Shown in pieces: positions 11,315 to 20,185 of a stretch of 64,000 bases of DNA. The DNA lies in the NCBI GenBank assembly GCA_020002185.1, contig CM034538.1, positions 67,306,211-67,370,210 of the forward strand, read 5' to 3'. Source of the DNA: Paraescarpia echinospica. Its lineage: Eukaryota > Annelida > Polychaeta > Sabellida > Siboglinidae. Position 1 is the first letter of the stretch. Each line of letters starts with the position of its first letter. Under the pieces are notes generated by a model. The model saw only the letters and a list, made by a program, of their open reading frames with translations, had not been told where the DNA came from and searched no databases. The translations under genes and the position numbers were made by a program.

Positions 11315-12680
11315 AGTATTATTGTTGCTATGACATGATTGATGTGATATTTTTGTGGTCAAATATTTATAAGTTTGGCCCTCAAGTGGCCACACACTTC
11401 TACGAATGAGTAGGAAGCTCCGAGGTTAGCTGCAGGAGGTCAGTGTTTATCAGTGCCTTGAGTCTGCCAACGCAAATACATCCAGACATTCGCTGTCAGG
11501 TATCAGTTAGCGCCGAATTCCAAGATGATTTTCATGTCTGCACTGACAGAAAATAGTCGGGTTAAACATAACCTCGGCCGCGTCTTTGGTGCACCTCCGA
11601 ACATCATCACTCTTGAGTTATCTTCAAACATTGGTGCAGTTGCAAAGTGGTTCATATTTTAAGGCTAACTTGAAAGGTTATTTCTGTTGTTGAATATTTG
11701 GATGACACAGTGTATTCATGTTGCCGGTTTTGCTGAAAAATTATGGAATTGGTTGAAATGTAATAATATGTGTTTGGTTTAACTATTTTCGCAGAAAACG
11801 ACATAATTAATTTTTTTTAATGGGGGACCTTTGAGGAAATGTATTTACTCTCACATTTAAGGGGCATAAACTGGATTGTTTAGCTGAGGTTCAGATAATC
11901 ACATTTTTTAAAGTCCTGATTGCAACAAACTCAATCTCACTGGTTGGAAGAGATTCATGCTGGGCTCGATCTGCCAAGGCCATTCTCCCCTGACCTACGA
12001 CCCTGGACGAGGCTGCTAGGGTTAGATTCCCCGTGTCCTCGTTTGCCCCTGCTCCCTTCCTGTGACACTCACAGTCCATTTTCCAGTGATCAAGAGATGT
12101 TTTTTGCCACATAAATTGCTTTATTTCCAGATATAAATACTATTTCGTAGTAGATCTGTCTTGTAGTAGGGCACATTAATTTTCGTTAACGACCGATTAA
12201 ACATTGTCGCCATGACACCGAGATGTCAATGTAGCTTCCTGCTCTGTCATCACACTCCGCACAAATCTCCCTCCATTAGCGAGCTCACGTCGAAACTGCA
12301 CAGATTTTGAAGCTGGAAAATCAACGAAATAAGCAATCTAATAACGGTCCTCGCTGAGGTCATTTCAGTAATAGGCAGCGAGAGTGTGATTTACTACGCC
12401 GGGGGGACTTTGTATGATGGCTTTATTGAGACATATTGGAGGCAGCTGTTATTTTTGGTGAGGTGTTTTGTGTTTATTTCTCTGTACGAAATAGACCAAA
12501 GGTCCGTCCTCAGGCAGTTGCTGTATCCCCAGTGTCATCCACTCCCAGTGTCTAAACGAGAGGGTTTCTTAGAAAGGGGGAGCTGTCGTTGCTTGGAGCT
12601 CATAGTAATGCCCAACACAAAGTGCAGTTGACAGAAATTTAAAGAAATTGTTTCTGTTAAACAACTATGAAATGTGCAAT
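11315..12680. other. Non-coding interval between arrays
   Basis: Unique sequence with no supported gene. Short open frames on both strands around 11890-12115, and one forward frame of 81 codons at 12386, have no recognisable motif. Possible introns or regulatory DNA cannot be judged from sequence alone. Confidence 0.5.
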
Positions 12681-14870
12681 AATGTAGTGTTTAGTATCTA
12701 GTGTTTAGTATCTAGGTGTGTTGAAGTCAATGTAGTGTTTAGTATCTAAGTTTGTTCAAGTCAATGTAGTGTTTAGTATCTAGGTGTGTTGAAGTCAATG
12801 TAGTGTTTAGTATCTAGGTGTGTTGAAGTCAATGTAGTGTTTAGTATCTACGTGTGTTGAAGTCAATGTAGTGTTTAGTATCTACGTGTGTTGAAATCAA
12901 TGCAGTGTTTAGTATCTAGGTGTGTTGAAGTCAATGTAGTGTTTAGTATCTAGGTGTGTTGAAGTCAATGTAGTGTTTAGTATCTACGTGTGTTGAAGTC
13001 AATGTAGTGTTTAGTATCTACGTGTGTTGAAATCAATGCAGTGTTTAGTATCTAGGTGTGTTGAAGTCAATGTAGTGTTTAGTATCTAGGTCTGTTGAAG
13101 TCAATGTAGTGTTTAGTATCTAGGTGTATTGAAGTCAATGTAGTGTTTAGTATCTAGGTGTGTTGAAGTCAATGTAGTGTTTAGTATCTAGGTGTGCTGA
13201 AGTCAATGTAGTGTTTAGTATCTAGGTGTGTTGAAGTCAATGTAGTGTTTAGTATCTAGGTGTGTTCAAGTCAATGTAGTGTTTAGTATCTAGGTGTGTT
13301 GAAGTCAATGTAGTGTTTACTATCTACGTGTGTTGAAGTCAATGTAGTGTTTAGTATCTACGTGTGTTGAAATCAATGCAGTGTTTAGTATCTAGGTGTT
13401 TTGAAGTCAATGTAGTGTTTAGTATCTAGGTGTGTTGAAGTCAATGTAGTGTTTAGTATCTACGTGTGTTGAAGTCAATGTAGTGTTTAGTATCTACGTG
13501 TGTTGAAATCAATGCAGTGTTTAGTATCTAGGTGTGTTGAAGTCAATGTAGTGTTTAGTATCTAGGTGTGTTGAAGTCAATGTAGTGTTTTGTATCTAGG
13601 TGTGTTGAAGTCAATGTAGTGTTTAGTATCTAGGTGTGTTGAAGTCAATGTAGTGTTTAGTATCTAGGTGTGTTGAAGTCAATGTAGTGTTTAGTATCTA
13701 GGTGTGCTGAAGTCAATGTAGTGTTTAGTATCTAGGTGTGTTGAAGTCAATGTAGTGTTTAGTATCTAGGTGTGTTGAAGTCAATGTAGTGTTTAGTATC
13801 TAGGTGTGTTGAAGTCAATGTAGTGTTTAGTATCTACGTGTGTTGAAGTCAATGTAGTGTTTAGTATCTACGTGTGTTGAAATCAATGCAGTGTTTAGTA
13901 TCTAGGTGTGTTGAAGTCAATGTAGTGTTTAGTATCTAGGCGTGTTGAAGTCAATGTAGTGTTTAGTATCTAGGTGTGTTGAAGTCAATGTAGTGTTTAG
14001 TATCTAGGTGTGTTGAAGTCAATGTAGTGTTTAGTATCTAGGTGTGTTGAAGTCAATGTAGTGTTTAGTATCTAGGTGTGTTGAAGTCAATGTAGTGTTT
14101 AGTATCTAGGTGTGCTGAAGTCAATGTAGTGTTTAGTATCTAGGTGTGTTGAAGTCAATGTAGTGTTTAGTATCTAGGTGTGTTCAAGTCAATGTAGTGT
14201 TTAGTATCTAGGTGTGTTCAAGTCAATGTAGTGTTTACTATCTACGTGTGTTGAAGTCAATGTAGTGTTTAGTATCTACGTGTGTTGAAATCAATGCAGT
14301 GTTTAGTATCTAGGTGTGTTGAAGTCAATGTAGTGTTTAGTATCTAGGTGTGTTGAAGTCAATGTAGTGTTTAGTATCTACGTGTGTTGAAGTAAATGTA
14401 GTGTTTAGTATCTACGTGTGTTGAAATCAATGCAGTGTTTAGTATCTAGGTGTGTTGAAGTCAATGTAGTGTTTAGTATCTAGGTGTGTTGAAGTCAATG
14501 TAGTGTTTAGTATCTAGGTGTGTTGAAGTCAATGTAGTGTTTAGTATCTAGGTGTGTTGAAGTCAATGTAGTGTTTAGTATCTAGGTGTGTTGAAGTCAA
14601 TGTAGTGTTTAGTATCTAGGTGTGTTGAAGTCAATGTAGTGTTTAGTATCTAGGTGTGTTGAAGTCAATGTAGTGTTTAGTATCTAGGTGTGTTCAAGTC
14701 AATGTAGTGTTTAGTATCTAGGTGTGTTCAAGTCAATGTAGTGTTTACTATCTAGGTGTGTTCAAGTCAATGTAGTGTTTAGTATCTAGGTGTGTTCAAG
14801 TCAATGTAGTGTTTAGTATCTAGGTGTGTTGAAGTCAATGTAGTGTTTAGTATCTAGGTGTGTTCAAATC
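12681..14870. repeat. 34-bp minisatellite, about 64 copies, with higher-order structure
   Basis: 34-bp units contain GTAGTGTTTAGTATCTAGG and TGTGTTGAAGTCAAT. The strand is strongly C-poor. Variant units with TCTACGTGTGTTGAAATC followed by AATGCAG recur at 12881, 13017, 13357, 13493, 13867, 14275 and 14411. The intervals (136, 340, 136, 374, 408, 136) are all multiples of 34, so larger blocks were duplicated without loss of register. No ORF. Confidence 0.93.
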
Positions 14871-15090
14871 ATTGTTTTGTATGCAACCAATACAGGTGAA
14901 CCTGCCTTTATGGTTACCTTAGTAATACAGCCACCTCCCAATTACAATCGCCATAGAACAGTCTGAAATGATACCCATAACAGTAAACTGTAGGAAGTTG
15001 GTCTGAATAATACATCACCGTACTATTCCAGTACCATTAGTACTATATGTGTGCATATCAATAAATGCTATAAATAGATGCTAAAAGGTA
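14871..15090. other. Non-coding spacer
   Basis: Unique AT-leaning sequence between the 34-bp array and the AT palindromes. Nothing recognised. Confidence 0.5.
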
Positions 15091-15092
15091 TA

Positions 15093-15190
15093 TAATGTGT
15101 ATACGCATTATATATATATATATATTTATATTACATATTAATGCATAATATATATATATATATATATATTATGCATTAATATGTAATATT
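15093..15190. repeat. AT-rich palindromes
   Basis: 15093-15112 is a near-palindrome centred on GTATAC. 15129-15189 is an almost perfect inverted repeat: ATATTACATATTAATGCATA on the left is mirrored by TATGCATTAATATGTAATAT on the right, around an (AT)n centre. Such a sequence could extrude as a cruciform or fold as a long hairpin RNA. No function is evident. Confidence 0.8.
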
Positions 15191-15494
15191 AGTCTTGTGA
15201 AATGCAGTACCATACAGATTTGAAACAAAGCATTTCCACTGACACAGACAGACCAAGGGATTGTTCTTTGGTGTTACAATGTTTGATAATGCCCACGGCT
15301 CTGCGCTGGCATTTCTCATAGTTATCACGCAATCTAAACATCTCAATCATGTCTGTGTTTCCCAAGTCCTCCATTCAACAGTCGTCACCAATCAGTCTTG
15401 TGTGTGACAGCAATCAGCACACAGTTCTAATTGGGGACACTGGGTAGAGGGAGTAGGTGGCTTGTGGCACTGTCAGGTTAAGGCTGGCAGGGGG
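15191..15494. other. Non-coding spacer with possible degenerate LINE-like peptide
   Basis: On the reverse strand, 15374-15189 reads MEDLGNTDMIEMFRLRDNYE and then EKCQRRAVGII. The latter faintly resembles the conserved region after the reverse transcriptase in LINE proteins, but the match is too short to call an element. Confidence 0.25.
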
Positions 15495-15575
15495 GAGGAA
15501 GGAGTGGAGGGAGGGAGGGAGGGGGTGGAGGGAGGGAGGGAGGGGGTGGAGGGAGGGAGGAAGAAGGGTGAGTCG
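15495..15575. repeat. G-rich (GGGA)n tract, potential G-quadruplex
   Basis: Three tandem ~28-bp blocks of GGAGGGAGGGAGGGAGGGGG type, with many runs of three or more G separated by one or two bases. This pattern satisfies the usual G-quadruplex rule several times over on the + strand. Confidence 0.85.
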
Positions 15576-15685
15576 TTGGGGAGGATTGAGGTCCTCACAG
15601 GAGTCTAAAGAGTCCTGTTCCATAGACTGCATCAATGCTTTTTGTATGATGTAAGAAATCCTGTTGTGTTATGTCGTTGAAAGGA

Positions 15686-15687
<2 letters not shown>

Positions 15688-15774
<87 letters not shown>
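15688..15774. repeat. (TG)n microsatellite, about 43 repeats
   Basis: A long pure TG tract, capable of forming Z-DNA and likely polymorphic. Open frames through it (Cys-Val repeats) are artefacts. Confidence 0.95.
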
Positions 15775-15778
<4 letters not shown>

Positions 15779-15819
15779 TGTGCAGACACACGTTTTATAT
15801 GCTCCACGTTTTATGTACT

Positions 15820-16060
15820 ATACACACACATAAACGCGTGTGTGTGCACACTTATGCACAGTCGCACATACAGGCAATACTTTTACATGATTCCGCACCA
15901 CTCGCACGCACGCACGCACGCACGCATGCACGCGCACACGCACATATACACAAAGCGTCAATGCACAAATTCATGTACAGATTCATGCACACACACGCAC
16001 ACACACACACATGTTCACATACAAACGCACGCACACACATACATTCACACATACTCACAC
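15820..16060. repeat. Degenerate CA-rich simple repeats
   Basis: Interspersed CA, CACG and CGCA runs, including CACGCACGCACGCACGCACG near 15905-15925. On the + strand the cluster switches from TG to CA repeats, giving partial self-complementarity with the TG tract upstream. Confidence 0.8.
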
Positions 16061-16067
16061 CCGATTA

Positions 16068-16104
16068 CTCACTCACTCACTCACTCACTCACTCACTCAC
16101 TCAC

Positions 16105-16173
<69 letters not shown>
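16068..16173. repeat. (CTCA)n followed by (CT)n microsatellite
   Basis: About nine ACTC/CTCA repeats run into more than 30 CT repeats. A homopurine-homopyrimidine mirror tract of this length can adopt triplex (H-DNA). Confidence 0.92.
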
Positions 16174-16174
<1 letters not shown>

Positions 16175-16175
<1 letters not shown>

Positions 16176-16209
16176 CTTTTTTATGTTTCTGAGTGAAACA
16201 TAAAAAAGC
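16175..16209. other. Perfect 15-bp hairpin next to (CT)n
   Basis: GCTTTTTTATGTTTC and GAAACATAAAAAAGC are perfect reverse complements separated by a 5-base TGAGT loop. The hairpin lies immediately after the CT tract. It could be a remnant of a mobile-element end or a foldback slip product; a transcription terminator role is not expected in an animal genome. Confidence 0.75.
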
Positions 16210-16982
16210 CTGTTGAATAACCATGAGGAATGACTGTGGTGTGAGTGAGACTAGATGTCTGTCTGTCTGTCCAAGATGACAGTGTTTGGCTGGCCGTGGA
16301 TGTGTTGGGCCGGTGCGTTACGGAGAACCCGTTCCTGTTTGGTGGGTTGGCAGCATCATGTTGGGTTGGTGCTTCACCTTGTAGGGACAGTAGGCACATT
16401 GTTTGACAGCTGGCCACCTCAGCTATGCCGCTTTGTTATATACACAAGTACCTGTTTTGTGAGTGGCTGTTGAGTACAGGTGTTAGTTTAGGTGGCATAG
16501 GTCAACGCATTGTGTAAACGTCGGAAAGCGTAATAAAAGGGAGACCATTTTTTCTTATCGAAAGGCAGTCGGTCGGTGGCCACTGCCCTGGCGTACCATC
16601 TGACACATCCTGACCAATCGTGTGCCGCCACGCTGTCCAGCCGGTTCAAACGCCTGCCACGGATTTCCACTAGGTGGCGTCGCGAGCACGCCCACACGGA
16701 ACACGGCGTAAAATCGATAGTTGCAGCCTTGGCGGCTGATGTGGGTGACCTTAAAAATCTTTAAAAAACTACATGTACGTGCGCCTGAGTGGGAGTGAGA
16801 GGTCACTGGCATAGCGCAACATGTAATACAGGGTGTACGCCGAGTCGCCGACTCGCGGCCGCTCCTAAATAGCGGGCCTGAACCTTGTGTCATGGGTTAG
16901 ATCAATCTTAGGCGCTTTTATTGTACTGACGTCGCGATGGTGCAATTTGATAATATAAGCATCGATAGTTCTTGTAAACACT
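16210..16982. other. Non-coding interval
   Basis: Moderately GC-rich unique sequence. Overlapping open frames of 62-112 codons on both strands around 16490-16890 have no recognisable domain. Confidence 0.45.
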
Positions 16983-17148
16983 AGATTTATCACAACGCGT
17001 GGCCCGTCTTTGTCAATGTCATCGGCCATTGTTGAAGGTGTACGTAGTAGGGCGGATGGCACTCATTGGTCAGTTTGCTGTCACCGCCTCGGTGGCGTTA
17101 AATAAATATTTCTTTTGTATCTCTGGGTAATCGGTAGTGATAACTCAG
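16983..17148 (+). repeat. Dispersed repeat family, copy C (left part)
   Basis: Closely matches 39500-39697: both contain CATCGGCCATTGTTGAAGGT, then a GATGGC.C.CATTGGTCAGTTT stretch, AATAAATATTT and GGGTAATCGGTAGT. This copy stops near 17148, whereas the copy at 39.5 kb continues for another ~470 bp. Probably a remnant of a longer non-coding mobile element. Confidence 0.8.
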
Positions 17149-17159
17149 CGTTCGAAATA

Positions 17160-17240
17160 AGCGCTTGTCCGGTTGTCCGGGACAAGCGATTTGTTGTCCG
17201 GACAAGTAGAATGATCTGCATGGTTGCCCGGTGGACAAGT
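17160..17240. other. Inverted GTCCGG-rich hairpin cluster
   Basis: CGCTTGTCC (17162-17170) pairs with GGACAAGCG (17180-17188). The related strings TTGTCCGGACAAG and GGTGGACAAG follow within 50 bp. The self-complementary GTCCGGAC theme suggests a small foldback or a transposon end. Nothing else is recognisable here. Confidence 0.55.
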
Positions 17241-17338
17241 GAAAATTTACAGTAAATAGTGATGTGTGCAAAATTATAACGTTCTAATTTGTGGAAATTC
17301 TAATGAAATACGGTTCGCCAGCGATCACACACGTTGCA

Positions 17339-17912
17339 CAGGGGTAGAACTTCAGCATTTATTTTACTGGACAGCAGGACTAGTAAAGACAAAAGTTTAC
17401 TAGTCTGCCAAAAGGTTTACTAGTCCTGAAAATATCAAAATATAACACAAATTTAAATTGAAAAAAAATGCGTCAGACGGTCCATGGTGGCCGTGTTCAG
17501 CGCTTGAATGGCTCGGTGGGCAGTTGCAGGGCTGTTCATGCTTTTCCAGCTTGCGTTTTACTGCTGGTTTTGCAATCCCAGTCAAGTAATGATACATCGT
17601 GTATAAACGTAGACTAATAAAGCAATGTAGATGTAAACCGTATTCGAAAACCGTGCATTTGAAAATGGCCAGATACACTAAACCAAACAAAACTCATTTC
17701 AGAATTCGATGTCACACAACAGCCAATCAAATGCACTGTTCCACTGTCACCTCATTAGGTAAAGAATTAGTTTGTCAATGGTACGGATGGTGGCGTCAGG
17801 CAACATGCTGATTTTTACTAGACAGCCGGACTAGTTGGTAGGCGGATTTACTAGTCTACCGTAATCTTTACTAGTGTAAGGACTAGCGGACTAGTGGGTA
17901 GTTCTACCCCTG
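17339..17912. mobile_element. hAT-like MITE with CAGGGGTAGAAC terminal inverted repeats
   Basis: The left end CAGGGGTAGAAC (17339-17350) and right end GTTCTACCCCTG (17901-17912) are perfect inverted repeats. Each is flanked outward by TTGCA (17334-17338 and 17913-17917), a possible 5-bp target duplication; typical hAT elements make 8 bp, so this is ambiguous. ACTAGT-containing motifs are clustered just inside both ends (about 17371, 17397, 17419, and 17831, 17849, 17871, 17889), resembling subterminal transposase-binding sites. CAGGG...CCCTG ends are typical of the hAT superfamily. The ~574-bp element has no transposase; its 96-codon reverse frame has no recognisable domain. Confidence 0.75.
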
Positions 17913-17917
17913 TTGCA

Positions 17918-19392
17918 ATTTCGTTAGCATGATGGCGTCTTATCTTTCCACCGCCATCCTATGTTGCACATCAGTTTTCCGTGAAGCATAGTGTGTCCGT
18001 TAACTGCGTCATCTGCTCTAGCTCTGCCGTTTTCGTAGAGAAAACTAGTTCAGTTTTACCGATATGCATGGATCACATTTGATGAACTTAATAAATAGTA
18101 TATTCGAGTATCATTACCTTTTATTAGAATAATTATGTAGTAGGCCAGTTAACCAATATTAACCAACGCGGACTCAGCAATCTTCGACTTTATGAAGTCA
18201 CCAAATATTGGTCCAGGAGATCGACAAAATATTGTCAACACCGGATGAATTTTCAGCTCTCCAGTGAACTTGTGGTGGTGGTTGGTGAACGGAATGTTAA
18301 TAAACATCTCAAGAAGTGTTGTCGTGTCTTTATCACATTTATTTTACCACAAATCTTGAGTTTAGGGACACTGACTTTTTGCGAATGTGGAAAACAGACG
18401 GAATTAGCATTTGTCGGACGAACATTCCCTGATTACAGAACCTACAGAATCGATGTTTGGAAACACAATTTAACTTAATAAACATAAATTACAGTTTATA
18501 TATGCAACATTAAGACAAAATAACGGATGCCTGACAGGATCTAAACAATTCAAATCCAAATTAATTTAAGCAAGATGCGCAAAGGCCAGACCGGCGACAT
18601 GTATGGCATGGCGACCTACTATGGCGGTCTACGCGCGACAGCAACGTTACGACATCATTCAGTCTATACATTATAACTAAGATAGTCCCTTGTAAATATA
18701 ATTTTGGTACGCTTAAAATTGTTTAAATATTACTGACATAATATTATTTATACTGATCTAATAAGACTAGAGCAAAGATGTGAATTTATTTGCTGGTGAT
18801 CAAATAAAATTGATCTTCAGATTATAAAATACAGAACTTTGCACATTCTGAAGTACGTATAGATTGAATAAAACAATATCACATTAGTTTTGTCTATGTG
18901 ACAAAATTGTGATTCCTTGATTTGCATTGGTTGTACTCCGGGTGGAGGGGTGGGTTTTTCAATGACAAACTGATGCAAACGTCCGACAGTGCATTTTATT
19001 TGTTGTTAGCAGTTTCTTGCAACATTATGAAAATTAGCAAGGAAAATATTCCTAACTGTTGTCTCATTCCTATCATAATCATTGTAATATTTATATTGCC
19101 GGTATAAGTACACATTTGCACTTCCTCAGCATCTCTAGATATATTTGTTGAAATGTCATATGATACGTCTCCTTTTAATATTCATGATGAAAAACATTGT
19201 TAATCACTTAATGGCCTGGGAAATATTTGCAATTAAACCAGCATTTAAAAAACTACATTTGAAATCAGATCGTGCCCAACAGCAGAAAGATTGTTTAAAA
19301 TTAAATAATTTCTTAAATTTTTTTCAAAGCTTCCATTCACTGCAAATTACTCGAACAAGTGAAAATGTTAGCGTATTTCTATCGCTAGATAA
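17918..19392. other. AT-rich non-coding interval
   Basis: Unique AT-rich sequence without a credible gene. Open frames of 60-85 codons at 18245, 18922 and 19145 have no recognisable motif. Confidence 0.5.
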
Positions 19393-19599
19393 CATACTAT
19401 GATTGGTAATACACAGTGTCAAGTGTGGATTGATATATGTGCAGATAAAAACATATTGCACTGTACGGACTACTTTCTCTGCAATTTTGCACTATGGACT
19501 ACTTTGGCTATGTAAAAAAACAGGGCACCATAGAATGAATCTAATTTTTTTAAGGTTTCGATGCACAGGGTTTAGTTTCTTTATCGAACAGTTATATTT
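19393..19599 (+). repeat. Dispersed repeat family, copy A (part before LINE insertion)
   Basis: Matches 39697-39905: CTATGATTGGTAATACAC, then a GATAAAAACATA stretch, GTA.GGACTACTTTC, ATAGAATGAAT, and the GGGTTTAGTTT...ATCGAACAGTTA stretch are shared. Homology breaks at about 19598 and resumes at about 19909 after a LINE fragment. Confidence 0.8.
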
Positions 19600-19908
19600 G
19601 ATAAAATAGAAAGTCTTAAGAAAGACCAGAAGACATGAAGTTACATTAATAAAGGAACAGTGTAGATTAGACATAAGAAAGTTCTAATTTTCACAAAGGA
19701 CTGTAAGAATGGAACAGATTATTTGCTGATTGTGTTGGTGCCAGTAACGTGAATATGTTTAAAAATAAAGTCGACACATACCTCAGAAGGGCGAGATACA
19801 CATAGATAAAAGGGTTGGACTCTTGATAAGCCAAAGGGCTTCTTTGTCCACCTGCCACCTAGAATTAATTCTTTGGGTGGCAATCTTGTTAAATCTTGTC
19901 TTGTTAAA
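19600..19908 (+). mobile_element. 5'-truncated CR1-like LINE fragment, nested
   Basis: Shares with the LINE end at 32.1-32.7 kb the strings ACATGAAGTTACATTA, GCAGTGTAGATTAGA-like sequence, TTTTCACAAAGGACTGTAA, CGACACATACCTCAGAAGGG and GTCCACCTGCCACCTAGA. Only the last ~300 bp is present, with frameshifts, so it is non-functional. The 3' end carries a TCTTGTTAAA-type short tail repeat. It interrupts the dispersed repeat, and comparison with the uninterrupted copy at 39.9 kb places the junctions at about 19599 and 19909. Confidence 0.85.
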
Positions 19909-20185
19909 GATCTATTTTCTAGGCTCCGAAATTATATATCCTTGTAACCGGTTGCTAGGGCGATTCACATAACCCAGATATGATGTGTATTAGTATGCTC
20001 ACTGTTGGCGAAAGTGGGTCCGGTACAATCTTAGGAAACAAGTGCAAAAAAGCCAGAATCGTTTAGTAAAAGTATAAAACGCATCTGATGATTACAGAAA
20101 TCTGTCTTCCTGCTCATGCTGGTTGGCGCTTTCATTTGCAGGACACACAAACGTCATTAAATGTATCATATTTTTATTACGGCAA
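19909..20185 (+). repeat. Dispersed repeat family, copy A (part after LINE insertion)
   Basis: Matches 39906-40165: GATTCACATAACCCAGATAT, GATGTGTATTA, AAGTGCAAAAAAGCCAG, GTATAAAACGCAT, TCTTCCTG and GGACAC.CA.ACGT are shared in the same order. Together with 19393-19599 it reconstitutes the copy seen whole at 39.7-40.2 kb. Confidence 0.8.

Noticed and set aside
15664..16203. 179-codon forward frame and neighbours
   Set aside because: Encoded by TG, CA, CTCA and CT microsatellites; low complexity only.
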